A stretch of DNA of 64,000 nucleotides, taken from JBGVSA01 sp041807905 (GTDB lineage Bacteria > Pseudomonadota > Gammaproteobacteria > Burkholderiales > Rhodocyclaceae). This document shows positions 1 to 10,792 of the stretch, piece by piece. The position numbers were made by a program, and so were the translations under genes. Location: the NCBI RefSeq assembly GCF_041807905.1, contig NZ_JBGVSA010000003.1, forward strand, positions 124,001 through 188,000, read 5' to 3'. Numbering within the stretch: the first letter of the stretch is position 1; every line of letters starts with the position of its first letter. The notes under the pieces were generated by a model. That model ran no database searches and was not told the DNA's origin. It was given only the letters and a program-made list of their open reading frames with translations.

Positions 1-84
1 GATATTCGCCTCTGCCGTACCCAGGCGAACGCCTTTGACGGGAAAGAGTTGATCGGCAACGGGCGGCAACAGATTGACCGGCAT
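1..84 (-). CDS. argJ: ArgJ, glutamate N-acetyltransferase, 5' fragment
   Basis: The first 28 codons of a gene that runs off the left edge. They read MPVNLLPPVADQLFPVKGVR and continue with LGTAEANI, the typical start of ArgJ, which transfers acetyl groups between N-acetylornithine and glutamate in arginine synthesis. The ATG is at 84. In many Burkholderiales argJ lies directly downstream of secA on the same strand; here kup, a LysR gene and a methyltransferase gene lie between. Only the N-terminus is visible, so catalytic residues cannot be checked. The call rests on the conserved N-terminal pattern plus synteny. Confidence 0.75.
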   Translation of the reverse strand, partial: MPVNLLPPVADQLFPVKGVRLGTAEANI

Positions 85-114
85 GGAACTGTCCTCGAGC
101 GGGCAAAGATGCGC

Positions 115-120
115 ATTTTA
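115..120 (-). promoter_or_regulatory. Candidate -10 element (TAAAAT) for argJ
   Basis: On the minus strand the sequence GATAAAATGC lies about 30 bases before the argJ ATG, in the right place for a sigma-70 -10 box. No convincing -35 hexamer is seen at 16-18 bp, so this is only a half-promoter. Confidence 0.35.
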
Positions 121-199
121 TCGCCTTGCCCGCCGGGCGCCAGATTTAGTTCGCAACCGCTGGTAAGCGGGCCGGCATTGCCGTCCCGCCTGCTCGTGC

Positions 200-982
200 T
201 CATGCAGGCTTGGACAGGCGCACCTGCAGACGACGCATGTCGACATGCACGATGCCCTCCCCGTCCACCGGATTCGCGGCGAGGTAGACATCGGCAACCG
301 CTTCGAGATACGCGTCGCGATCCGCCGCCGGAACGGGCTCGACGAAGGGGAGCCACGCCGTGCGCAGCCAGCCGATGAAGGACTCGTGGCTGTCGTATGT
401 CATGTCCTTGGCGATGATCTGTGCCTCTTCGATCTTGAGCCCGGCCCGCTCTGCCCAGCGCTGGTACAGCGCGGGGGTATGAAAGCCGTACGGGAATACA
501 AAGCCCTCGAAATGCGCCGCCCACTCGGGACGCGAGCGCACTTCGTCGAAGGCGGCGATGATGCCGGCGCCATTGCCTTCTCCCCCCATCTGCAGAAGTG
601 CGCGCGCACCGGGTCGCATGGCGCGCGCGATGCCGTCAACGACCGGACTGTGGCAGCCGGCGACCCAATGCAGGGCTGCATTGGAAAAGATCAGCGAAAA
701 AGCGCCATCGAACGCCAGCGCGGCAGCATCGCCATGTTCGTAGCGCAGCCGGCCGGAGGCGTGATGGGCATTGGCGTGCCGAACCATATCGAGCGAGCTG
801 TCCACGCCGACGACGGAGCCGGAGGTACGTTCGGCGATCGCGGCCGTCAGGCGGCCGTCGCCGCAGCCGATGTCGAGCACATCGTCGTCATCGCGCACGC
901 CAAGCTGTTCGATGAGCTCTCGCCCCCAGCGCTCTTGTCCTTTGGAGTTGCGGGCGTAGTCGGCGGCGTTCCACTGGCTCAT
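200..982 (-). CDS. Class I SAM-dependent methyltransferase (trans-aconitate methyltransferase-like)
   Basis: 260 aa. Motif I of a Rossmann-fold methyltransferase is at residues 35-43 (VLDIGCGDG), followed by the acidic strand-2 loop VGVDSS near 57-62, which binds the SAM ribose. The N-terminus (MSQWNAADYARNSKGQERW) and overall length resemble the Tam family, which methylates trans-aconitate and related acids. Substrate residues are not diagnostic enough to name it tam. It lies downstream of a LysR gene on the same strand with about a 105 bp gap, so co-transcription is possible. Confidence 0.75.
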   Translation of the reverse strand: MSQWNAADYARNSKGQERWGRELIEQLGVRDDDDVLDIGCGDGRLTAAIAERTSGSVVGVDSSLDMVRHANAHHASGRLRYEHGDAAALAFDGAFSLIFSNAALHWVAGCHSPVVDGIARAMRPGARALLQMGGEGNGAGIIAAFDEVRSRPEWAAHFEGFVFPYGFHTPALYQRWAERAGLKIEEAQIIAKDMTYDSHESFIGWLRTAWLPFVEPVPAADRDAYLEAVADVYLAANPVDGEGIVHVDMRRLQVRLSKPA

Positions 983-1087
983 GTCGATTCCTCGATCTGT
1001 CTGGTTGGGAATCGACAGCTTGACGGATCGCCGCGCCGCGTGCGCTGACGTTTGGCGATGTCGTCATCGCCGGCGACGATGCCGCGA

Positions 1088-1984
1088 TCAGGAGATCGCC
1101 TTGAGGTGATCGAATAGATGTTGCGTGCCGGGCGGCATGGGCTCGTCGCGCGCACACAGGTAGAGCTGGCGCTCTGCCCAGGGCTCCGCGATGGACAGGC
1201 CGATCAGATCGAGTTCGGCCACGTGGGCGGCGCTGGCAGCGCGCGGCACGACACCCACACCGAGCCCTGTGGCCACCATGGCGCATACGGCATCGAAGCT
1301 CGTCACTTGCATCGCCAGGCGCAGTTCTCGACCAAGCGCCGCGGCTGCGCGCAAAAGTTGTCCATGCAGCGCGCTGCCGGCATGCAGACCGATGAACGGA
1401 TGATCAAGGGCGTCCGCCAGGCGAACTTCGGTGTAGCCGGCAAGGGCGTGACCGCGCGGCACGATGAGCTGAAGTTGATCTCGACGGAAGGGGAAGAAAG
1501 CCAAGCCGTCGCGGGCCAGCCGCTCGCTGACCACACCAAGGTCGGCAACATGCTCGGCCACCGCCTGCACGACACGCTCGCTGACAGCCTCTTCGAGCTG
1601 GACGCGGATGTCGGGATGGCGCTGCGCGAATCCGGCCAATGCGGCGGGCAGGAATTCAACGATCGACGAGATATTGGCGAACAGGCGCACGCTGCCACGC
1701 ATGCCCGAGGCGTAGCCTGCAATTTCGCCCTGCACCTGCAATGCTTGTTCGATGAGCCCACGCGCGCGTCGCGCCAGCGCTTCGCCGGCAGGCGTGAGCG
1801 CCACGCCGCGGCTGCTGCGCTCGAGCAACGCGGCGCCGAGCGCGGACTCGAGGTCCGACAGGCGCTTGCTGGCCGCCGAGGCAACCGTGTTGCAACGTTC
1901 AGCCGCACCAGCAATGCTGCCGGTCTCGCCGGCAGCGATGAGCAATTGCAGATCCTGCCAGTCAAAGCGGATGGCGCTGCTCAT
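1088..1984 (-). CDS. LysR-family transcriptional regulator
   Basis: 298 aa, the normal LysR length. An N-terminal winged helix-turn-helix spans about residues 9-68 (the LLIAAGETGSIAGAAERC region and SKRLSDLESALGAALLER). A type 2 periplasmic-binding-protein fold effector domain follows from about residue 92 (MRGSVRLFANISSIVEFLP) to the end. LysR proteins bind DNA and respond to a small inducer. The target is unknown: it is not divergent from a partner but sits between kup (upstream, 12 bp away) and the methyltransferase gene (downstream), all on one strand. Confidence 0.9.
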   Translation of the reverse strand: MSSAIRFDWQDLQLLIAAGETGSIAGAAERCNTVASAASKRLSDLESALGAALLERSSRGVALTPAGEALARRARGLIEQALQVQGEIAGYASGMRGSVRLFANISSIVEFLPAALAGFAQRHPDIRVQLEEAVSERVVQAVAEHVADLGVVSERLARDGLAFFPFRRDQLQLIVPRGHALAGYTEVRLADALDHPFIGLHAGSALHGQLLRAAAALGRELRLAMQVTSFDAVCAMVATGLGVGVVPRAASAAHVAELDLIGLSIAEPWAERQLYLCARDEPMPPGTQHLFDHLKAIS

Positions 1985-1996
1985 GGCGTACTCCCG

Positions 1997-3880
1997 CTAG
2001 ATGGCGATACGACTACCCAGTTCCACCACCCGGTTGGTCGGTAAGTTGAAGAAGCTCGCCGCGTTGGTCGCGTTTCGGAACATGAACTCGAACAAACGTT
2101 CGCGCCACAGCGCCATCCCTTCACCCGGCGTGGGCAGCAGCGTCTCGCGCGAGAGGAAGTACGACGCCATCTGGGGCTGGATCGACAGCCCCTGCTCCTC
2201 GGTCCATTCAAGCGCGGCGGCCACGTCGGGCTCTTCCATGAAACCGAAGAAGATCTTCACGCGATGGAAATTACTGCCAATGCGCTCGACCAGCACGCGC
2301 TGGGAATCGACCACGCGTGGCACCGCCAGGAACACGATGCTGACGAAGACGGTGTTCTCATGCAGGACGAAGTTGTGCTTGAGGTTGTGCAGCAGCGCGT
2401 TGGGCACGCTATCGGTACGTGGCGACAGGAAGATCGCGGTGTGCGGCACGCGCGGCATTTCTTCCTTGGCAAGCATTTCGATGAACGGCTGCAGCGCGAT
2501 CTCTTCGGACTTGAGGCGCTCGTTGAGCTGTTCGCGGCCCCGCTTCCACGTCGTCAGCACAGTAAATATGCACGCGCCGAAGATGAGCGGGAACCAGCCG
2601 CCCTCGACGATCTTGATGGCGTTCGCGGTCAGGAACGACGACTCGATGATGAACAGCGGCCCGAACACCAGCAATGCAACCCACGTCGGCCACTTCCAGT
2701 CGCGCCGCGCGAGCGAGAAGACAAGAATCGTGGTCACCAGCATGGTCAGCGTCACGGCGATACCGTAGGCCGAGGCGAGATTGGACGAAGTCTTGAAGCC
2801 GATCACCGTGGCCAGCACGAGCAGCAACAGCAGCCAGTTCACGAACGGCACGTAGATCTGTCCCATCTGCGCACCGGACGTGTGCCGGATGGCTACACGG
2901 GGACAGAAGCCCAGTTGCGACAACTCACGCGTGATCGAGTACGCGCCCGTGATGAGCGCCTGCGACGCGATGACGGTCGCCATGGTCGCGAGACACACCA
3001 TCGGGATCAGCGCCCACTGCGGCACGGCGAGGAAGAACGGGTTGGACGACGCTTCCGGGTGCGTGATCAGCAAAGCACCCTGCCCAAAATAATTGAGTAG
3101 CAGGCACGGCAACACGAGCCCCATCCATGCCAGACGGATCGGGCGCGCGCCGAAGTGCCCCATGTCCGCGTACAGCGCTTCGCCACCGGTGACGGTCAGG
3201 AACACCGCGCCGAGCGCGAAGAACCCCACCGCCTGGTTGTCGATGAAGAACCGCACGGCATGGTGCGGCGACAGCGCCAGGAGCACTTGCGGATACGCTG
3301 AGATGTTGTAGATGCCGACCGCTGCGAGCGCCACGAACCACACGCACAGCACCGGGCCGAAGAAGCCGCCGACACGTGCCGTGCCGTGATGCTGTACGAG
3401 AAACAGGCCAATGAGGATGCCCAGAGTCAGCGGCACGACGAATGGCTTGAGCGTCGGCGTGATGATCTCCAGGCCTTCGACCGCCGACAGCACCGAGATG
3501 GCTGGCGTAATGACGCCGTCACCATAGAAAAGCGCCGCGCCGAACATGCCCAGCATGATGAACACGGCACGCTTGCGCGGACGATCGCGCGTGCCTTCGA
3601 GTACCCGCGCCAGCAACGCCACCACGCCGCCTTCGCCGTGATTGTCGGCGCGCAGCATGATGAAAACGTACTTGAGCGTGACGACGATGATCAGCGTCCA
3701 GACGATGAGGGACAGGACGCCAAGAATGTTCGATTCCACGACCGCCAGCGGATGGTGGGCGGAGTCGAATGCCTCCTTGAATGAATATAGCGGGCTGGTG
3801 CCGATGTCACCGAATACGACGCCCAACGCAGCCAAGGTCAGCGTGCGCAGACTCTGCGATTCGGAATGGTTGCTGCTCAT
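1997..3880 (-). CDS. kup: Kup, low-affinity K+/H+ symporter
   Basis: 627 aa, matching the Kup/Trk KUP family (E. coli Kup is 622 aa). The family signature GDIGTSPLYSFKE is at residues 24-36. About twelve hydrophobic segments fill the first 450 residues, followed by a soluble C-terminal domain of about 170 residues. Kup takes up K+ with protons, and matters when K+ is sufficient or external pH is low. It lies between secA and a LysR gene. With the kdp operon further right, the window holds both a constitutive-type and an inducible K+ importer. Confidence 0.97.
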   Translation of the reverse strand: MSSNHSESQSLRTLTLAALGVVFGDIGTSPLYSFKEAFDSAHHPLAVVESNILGVLSLIVWTLIIVVTLKYVFIMLRADNHGEGGVVALLARVLEGTRDRPRKRAVFIMLGMFGAALFYGDGVITPAISVLSAVEGLEIITPTLKPFVVPLTLGILIGLFLVQHHGTARVGGFFGPVLCVWFVALAAVGIYNISAYPQVLLALSPHHAVRFFIDNQAVGFFALGAVFLTVTGGEALYADMGHFGARPIRLAWMGLVLPCLLLNYFGQGALLITHPEASSNPFFLAVPQWALIPMVCLATMATVIASQALITGAYSITRELSQLGFCPRVAIRHTSGAQMGQIYVPFVNWLLLLLVLATVIGFKTSSNLASAYGIAVTLTMLVTTILVFSLARRDWKWPTWVALLVFGPLFIIESSFLTANAIKIVEGGWFPLIFGACIFTVLTTWKRGREQLNERLKSEEIALQPFIEMLAKEEMPRVPHTAIFLSPRTDSVPNALLHNLKHNFVLHENTVFVSIVFLAVPRVVDSQRVLVERIGSNFHRVKIFFGFMEEPDVAAALEWTEEQGLSIQPQMASYFLSRETLLPTPGEGMALWRERLFEFMFRNATNAASFFNLPTNRVVELGSRIAI

Positions 3881-3930
3881 GAGTCGACTCCCCTGAAGAC
3901 GGCGAGCGATGAAGGATGATCACATAGACG

Positions 3931-4008
3931 AAAGGCCGACCCATCAGGCCGGCCTTTGATACGTACCGACTTCAGAGCCTGCCCAGCGCGGAGCATGAAC
4001 AGGCTCTG
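3931..4008 (-). terminator. Two inverted repeats after secA, probable terminator region
   Basis: Reading away from secA: first a perfect 9-bp dyad, CAGAGCCTG/CAGGCTCTG (arms 4000-4008 and 3973-3981). Then AAAGGCCG/CGGCCTTT (arms 3950-3957 and 3931-3938), whose 3' arm ends in TTTCGTC. The second has the shape of an intrinsic terminator with a short U tract. It also lies in the leader of kup, so it could set readthrough from secA into kup. Confidence 0.55.
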
Positions 4009-4013
4009 TAGTA

Positions 4014-6737
<2,724 letters not shown>

Positions 6738-6770
6738 GAGAATCTATTGAGGAAACGCGGCAAAACGGGC

Positions 6771-6776
6771 ATTCTA
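6771..6776 (-). promoter_or_regulatory. Candidate -10 element (TAGAAT) for secA
   Basis: GCTAGAATGC on the minus strand, 34 bases before the secA ATG, in the 150-bp secA/dciA divergent spacer. It is a 5/6 match to TATAAT; no clear -35 is visible. Confidence 0.4.
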
Positions 6777-6887
6777 GCACGCACTTCGGCTGGGCTTTGC
6801 GAGCCGTCTCAGTACTGTCTGACGACCGACAGAAAGCCTTCGCGGCCGGGCTTTCCGACACCCGCCGATCGATTCCCGGATACTCCA

Positions 6888-7331
6888 ATGCGCTCATCGA
6901 CCACCCCGCTCGGCGATCTCCTCGGCAGCAGCGAAGCGCTCTCGCGCCTCAAGGAACACGCCGGGTTGCTGGTGCGCCTGCAGCGCATCGTCGATCAGCA
7001 GATCCCGCGCGCCATGCGGGGCGCGGTGGCGGTGGCCAACTGCCGCGAAGGCACGCTCGTCCTGCACGTCCCGACGCCGTCGCTGGCGTCCCGCCTGAAC
7101 ATGGGCATGGACAGCCTGCGCGCTGCATTGCGCGATGCGGGCCTGCCCATCGAAGAAATCAAGGTGCGCGTGCGTCCGGTCCAGATGGCGCCCGACACAC
7201 ATCTCTACGCTCGCGAAGGCCGCCACATCGGCGACCAGGGGCGAACGGCGTTCGGCGAACTCAGTGACCGGCTGGATGCCAGCTCTCCGCTCGGTCAGGC
7301 GGTCGCCCGCCTGCTCAAGCACACGCGCTAA
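6888..7331 (+). CDS. dciA: DciA-type (DUF721) replicative helicase loader-like protein
   Basis: 147 aa from the ATG at 6888 (MRSSTTPLGDLLGSSEALSR). An open frame extends upstream to 6747, but that stretch lacks family similarity and overlaps the secA promoter. The KH-like DUF721 core covers about residues 20-100 (LLVRLQRIVDQQIPRAM ... GTLVLHVPTPSLASRLN ... IKVRVRP). DciA helps load DnaB in bacteria that lack DnaC. A DUF721 gene divergent from secA and near lpxC is a recurring betaproteobacterial arrangement. The family assignment is good; the loader role is inferred from the family. Confidence 0.8.
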   Translation: MRSSTTPLGDLLGSSEALSRLKEHAGLLVRLQRIVDQQIPRAMRGAVAVANCREGTLVLHVPTPSLASRLNMGMDSLRAALRDAGLPIEEIKVRVRPVQMAPDTHLYAREGRHIGDQGRTAFGELSDRLDASSPLGQAVARLLKHTR

Positions 7332-7339
7332 GAGCACCC

Positions 7340-8029
7340 TCAGGGCAACGGCCGCCAGGGCTGCAGGAGCTCCGACACGCCCTCCCACGCGATCTGCACA
7401 CCGATACACAACAGAATGAAGGCCGCGAACCGCAGCATGACATTGGTGCCGGTCTCGCCCAGGCGCCCCAGCACCGTGCGCGCCGAGCGGAAGCATGCAT
7501 AGACCACCACGGCGACGATGATCACGCCGACAATCGCGCCGAGGCCGGCCAGCAGGCGATCGGACAGCTTGTGGCGCGTGTCGCCCCATATGCGGGCGCC
7601 CAACGTGACGGCGACCGACAGAGAGCCGGGACCGACCGTAAATGGAAAGGTCAGCGGATAAAAGGCTCGCTGCTCGACCATCCGCTCATTCCATGCATGC
7701 GTGGTGGCCGCTTCGGCGTCCGTTGACGAAGACTCTGCATTCAAGAGCCGCCACCCCATGACGATCACGAGAATGCCGCCGCCCACACGCACGGCAGCCG
7801 TCGAAATACCAAAAAACTCAAGCACATACGACCCGAGCAGCAGCGCAATGAAGGTCACGATCGCGACATTGACAGCGATTCGCGAGGCGAGGTGCCGGCG
7901 TTGTGCATCGGTGGCGCCCCGACTCAGGGACAGAAAGATCGGCATCGACCCCAGGGGGTTCATGATCGGCAGCATGGCGCCGGCAACGATGGCCGCGTTC
8001 TTTACGACCAACAACAGCACTTCCACCAT
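7340..8029 (-). CDS. MarC family integral membrane protein
   Basis: 229 aa with about six hydrophobic segments. The N-terminal MLPIMNPLGSMPIFLSLSRG is the conserved MarC motif containing NP near the first membrane span. A second family-like block is LTFPFTVGPGSLSVAVTLGA. MarC/UPF0056 proteins are inner-membrane proteins of unsettled function; the old link to multiple antibiotic resistance was withdrawn. The gene converges on dciA with only 8 bp between stop codons, and lies downstream of lpxC and a small membrane ORF. Confidence 0.9.
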   Translation of the reverse strand: MVEVLLLVVKNAAIVAGAMLPIMNPLGSMPIFLSLSRGATDAQRRHLASRIAVNVAIVTFIALLLGSYVLEFFGISTAAVRVGGGILVIVMGWRLLNAESSSTDAEAATTHAWNERMVEQRAFYPLTFPFTVGPGSLSVAVTLGARIWGDTRHKLSDRLLAGLGAIVGVIIVAVVVYACFRSARTVLGRLGETGTNVMLRFAAFILLCIGVQIAWEGVSELLQPWRPLP

Positions 8030-8130
8030 GGGTGCTCCTGTGACGCAAGAAAAAAAGGGAACGGACTCTAGCCCAAGCCGGACAACCCGGAGCCGATTTT
8101 TCTCAAAGGCTCAATGCCGCCGACCGTCTA

Positions 8131-8319
8131 TCAGAGAATCGGCGCCAACAAACGTTCGAACAGCAACAGCGCCATGAACACGAGCGCGACCGACACACCG
8201 ACGCGCAGCAACAGCTTGGTCCAACGAAGGTACTCGCCCCGCCCAGTCAACAGCCACGCGCCCACGCAGAGGGCCACGGCAACCAGCAGTAGCAAGCCGG
8301 CGGCGCGCAGGATCAGCAT
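8131..8319 (-). CDS. Small two-span membrane protein of unknown function
   Basis: 62 aa, almost wholly hydrophobic: segment one at about residues 3-24 (LILRAAGLLLLVAVALCVGA), a short charged loop (GRGEYLRWTK), and segment two at about 36-58. Its start codon lies only 3 bp after the lpxC stop, which argues for translation coupled to lpxC. I do not recognise a characterised family. The hydrophobic pattern and tight spacing support a real gene, but no function should be assigned. Confidence 0.65.
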   Translation of the reverse strand: MLILRAAGLLLLVAVALCVGAWLLTGRGEYLRWTKLLLRVGVSVALVFMALLLFERLLAPIL

Positions 8320-8322
8320 GCG

Positions 8323-9240
8323 TCAGGAAAACTGGAGGGCGAGTTGCCCTTGCAGCGCGGGAGGCACCGACTCGGACGATTCGAAACTGACCACCTCCCA
8401 CGCCTGCTCATCGGCCAGCAAGGTGCGAAGGATCTGATTGTTGAGTGCGTGGCCGGATTTATAGGCCGAGTAAGCCGCCAGCAGGGGCTTGCCGATGATG
8501 TAGAGATCGCCAATGGCATCCAGCACTTTGTGCTTGACGAACTCATCGGCGTAACGCAGGCCGTCGGCATTGAGCACCCGGTACTCGTCCATGACGATCG
8601 CGTTATCCAGGCTGCCGCCCAGGCCCAGGCCGCTGCTGCGCATGGCTTCGACTTCCTGCATGAAACCGAAGGTGCGTGCGCGCGCCACGTCACGCGCGTA
8701 TTCGTGCTTAGCGAAGTCCACGGTGACTTCCGTCACGGTGCGGTCAATGGCGGGATGATTGAAGTGGATGGCGAACGAAAGCTTGAAGCCATCATGCGGC
8801 TCGAGCTTCACCCACTTGTCGCCTTCGCGGTATTCGACCGGCTTCTTCACACGGATGAAGCGCTTAGGCGCATTCTGGACCTCGACACCCGCAGACTGGA
8901 TCAGGAACACGAACGGCGCTGCACTGCCGTCGAGGATGGGGATCTCGGGCGCATTGACGTCCACATAGCAATTATCGATCCCCAGTCCGGCCAGCGCCGA
9001 CATCAGATGCTCGATGGTGCCGACCTTGGCCTTGCCCTGTTGCAGGCCCGAACACATGCGCGTATCGACTACCGAGTACGGATCGCACGGCAGATCGACG
9101 GGGGGATCGAGGTCGACGCGGCGGAAAACGATGCCCGTGTCGGGCGCCGCGGGGCGCAGCGACAGATCGACGCGCACGCCTCCGTGCAGGCCGACTCCGG
9201 TTGCCTTGACCACGGATTTGAGGGTGCGCTGCCTGACCAT
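8323..9240 (-). CDS. lpxC: LpxC, UDP-3-O-acyl-N-acetylglucosamine deacetylase
   Basis: 305 aa from the ATG at 9240 (MVRQRTLKSVVKATGVGLH), identical in layout to E. coli LpxC (305 aa). It is the Zn-dependent committed step of lipid A synthesis. Zn ligands are visible: H78 in TIEHLMSALAG, and the HKVLDAIGD block near residues 236-244, which supplies the second His and the Asp. H263-type catalytic context is SGHALNN. As in many proteobacteria it ends the dcw cluster after ftsZ. A -10 box and an inverted repeat precede it, so it can probably be transcribed separately. Confidence 0.98.
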   Translation of the reverse strand: MVRQRTLKSVVKATGVGLHGGVRVDLSLRPAAPDTGIVFRRVDLDPPVDLPCDPYSVVDTRMCSGLQQGKAKVGTIEHLMSALAGLGIDNCYVDVNAPEIPILDGSAAPFVFLIQSAGVEVQNAPKRFIRVKKPVEYREGDKWVKLEPHDGFKLSFAIHFNHPAIDRTVTEVTVDFAKHEYARDVARARTFGFMQEVEAMRSSGLGLGGSLDNAIVMDEYRVLNADGLRYADEFVKHKVLDAIGDLYIIGKPLLAAYSAYKSGHALNNQILRTLLADEQAWEVVSFESSESVPPALQGQLALQFS

Positions 9241-9271
9241 GCTTTGTTCTTTCAACTGACTGATTTCAAAA

Positions 9272-9277
9272 AGTATA
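9272..9277 (-). promoter_or_regulatory. Candidate lpxC promoter -10 (TATACT)
   Basis: GGTGTATACTTTTTG on the minus strand, about 31 bases before the lpxC ATG. It is a 5/6 match to TATAAT in the 233-bp ftsZ-lpxC spacer. The -35 is not recognisable. Confidence 0.45.
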
Positions 9278-9403
9278 CACCGCACGTTGCGGGCTCGCTG
9301 CCAGAGCTCTGCTCGGGAGCGTTTCAAAACGTGACAAGGCGCTCGCCGCAAGCGCCGCAATCTCGCCCGGCCCACACCCCGATTCAAACACCTCTAACGC
9401 AAA

Positions 9404-9435
9404 CAGGCCGTGGGAGCTTGCGCCCTCACAGCCTG
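9404..9435 (-). terminator. Imperfect hairpin after ftsZ, possible terminator
   Basis: On the minus strand CAGGCTGTGAGGG and CTCCCACGGCCTG can pair (10 of 13 positions plus a G-U) around a short loop, followed by TTTGCG. It lies 38 bp after the ftsZ stop. The weak U tract suggests partial termination between ftsZ and lpxC. Confidence 0.45.
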
Positions 9436-9473
9436 TCGATTCGCCTACAGCCCGAATGGGCGGGTCTGGACGA

Positions 9474-10616
9474 TCAGTCCGCCTGCTTGCGCAGAAATGC
9501 CGGAATGTCGTAGGTACCGTAGCCGTTGGCACTCATCGCCTCGGCGGTGGTGCGCTGCTGACGGCGGAACACCGCCGGCACATCGCGATCGGCGTAGTCG
9601 ACTTCGATGCCGACATCATCGGTACCGGTCTTGACGACCTGCACCATCGGCTGACGCGCCACGGCGCGACGAGCGCCCAGGCCGGTCGCAAGCACCGTCA
9701 CGCGGATGCGGTCTTCCATGCTTTCGTCGAACACGGTGCCGTAGAACACGGTCGCCTCTTCCATCGCGAAGGCACGCACGGTCTGCACCGCGTCCTTGAC
9801 TTCCGACATCTTCAGCGAGCGGCTGGCAGTGATGTTGATCAGCACGCCACGCGCGCCAGAGAGTTCGACGCCTTCCAGCAGCGGGCTCGCGGCGGCCTGC
9901 TCGGCGGCGATACGGGCGCGATCCATGCCTGCGGCTTCGGCCGAACCCATCATCGCGCGCCCCATCTCGGCCATCAGCGTACGCACGTCCTGGAAGTCGA
10001 CGTTCACCAGGCCCGGCACGTTGATGATTTCGGCGATGCCGCCGACCGCCTTGCGCAGCACGTCGTCGGCGCTGCGGAAGCACTCTTCCATGCTGGCGTC
10101 TTCGCCGTAGACTTCCATCAGTTTGTCGTTGAGGACGACGATCAGCGAGTCGACGTGCTTGGAGAGTTCTTCGATGCCGCTGTCGGCCACGCGATAGCGG
10201 TTCTCGAAATCGAACGGCTTGGTAACCACCGCAACGGTGAGGATATTCAGCTCACGCGCGATTTCCGCGACCACCGGAGCGGCGCCAGTACCCGTGCCAC
10301 CGCCCATGCCGGCGGTGATGAAAACCATGTGCGCGCCAGCCAGTGCTTCGGCGATTTCATCGCGGCACTCCAGCGCTGCAGCGCGGGCGGCCTCGGGCTT
10401 GGCGCCTGCGCCGAGCCCCGAACTGCCCAGTTGCAGCTTGCCGGGCGCCAGCGAGCGATTGAGTGCCTGTGCATCGGTATTGGCGCTGATGAACTCAACG
10501 CCCTGCACGCCTTCGCGGATCATGTGATCGACGGCGTTGCCGCCCGCGCCACCTACCCCGATGACTTTGATCACTGTCCCTACCGGTTCCATTTCAACGA
10601 TTTCGATCATGCTCAT
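9474..10616 (-). CDS. ftsZ: FtsZ, tubulin-like cell division GTPase
   Basis: 380 aa. The tubulin signature GMGGGTGTGAA is at residues 103-113 and the nucleotide loop GVGGAGGNAVDHM is near 20-32. The extreme C-terminus YDIPAFLRKQAD is the conserved peptide that binds FtsA, ZipA and other partners. FtsZ assembles the Z-ring at midcell. The ATG at 10616 has GGAGCG just upstream. ftsA is upstream on the same strand, separated by 176 bp that hold a 7-bp dyad and possible promoter sequence. Confidence 0.99.
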   Translation of the reverse strand: MSMIEIVEMEPVGTVIKVIGVGGAGGNAVDHMIREGVQGVEFISANTDAQALNRSLAPGKLQLGSSGLGAGAKPEAARAAALECRDEIAEALAGAHMVFITAGMGGGTGTGAAPVVAEIARELNILTVAVVTKPFDFENRYRVADSGIEELSKHVDSLIVVLNDKLMEVYGEDASMEECFRSADDVLRKAVGGIAEIINVPGLVNVDFQDVRTLMAEMGRAMMGSAEAAGMDRARIAAEQAAASPLLEGVELSGARGVLINITASRSLKMSEVKDAVQTVRAFAMEEATVFYGTVFDESMEDRIRVTVLATGLGARRAVARQPMVQVVKTGTDDVGIEVDYADRDVPAVFRRQQRTTAEAMSANGYGTYDIPAFLRKQAD

Positions 10617-10744
10617 CGCTCCTGTATGCCACTTAGGAAAACGGCCCCCGAAGGCTGAACCGAGATACCCTAAATCTAGTATTAGCGCGCGAGTGTACTA
10701 CTAAATATCGGCCGCGCGCACAAGCTTTTTCAGACAAATCAAGC

Positions 10745-10765
10745 GTCATGCGCTAAGTGCATGAC
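10745..10765. repeat. Inverted repeat in the ftsA-ftsZ spacer
   Basis: GTCATGC (10745-10751), a 7-base spacer, and GCATGAC (10759-10765): a perfect 7-bp dyad between ftsA and ftsZ. It is not followed by a U tract in the sense of transcription, so it looks more like an operator or mRNA structure than a terminator. Confidence 0.5.
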
Positions 10766-10792
10766 ACATCACAAAAAAAATCCTCGACGTCG

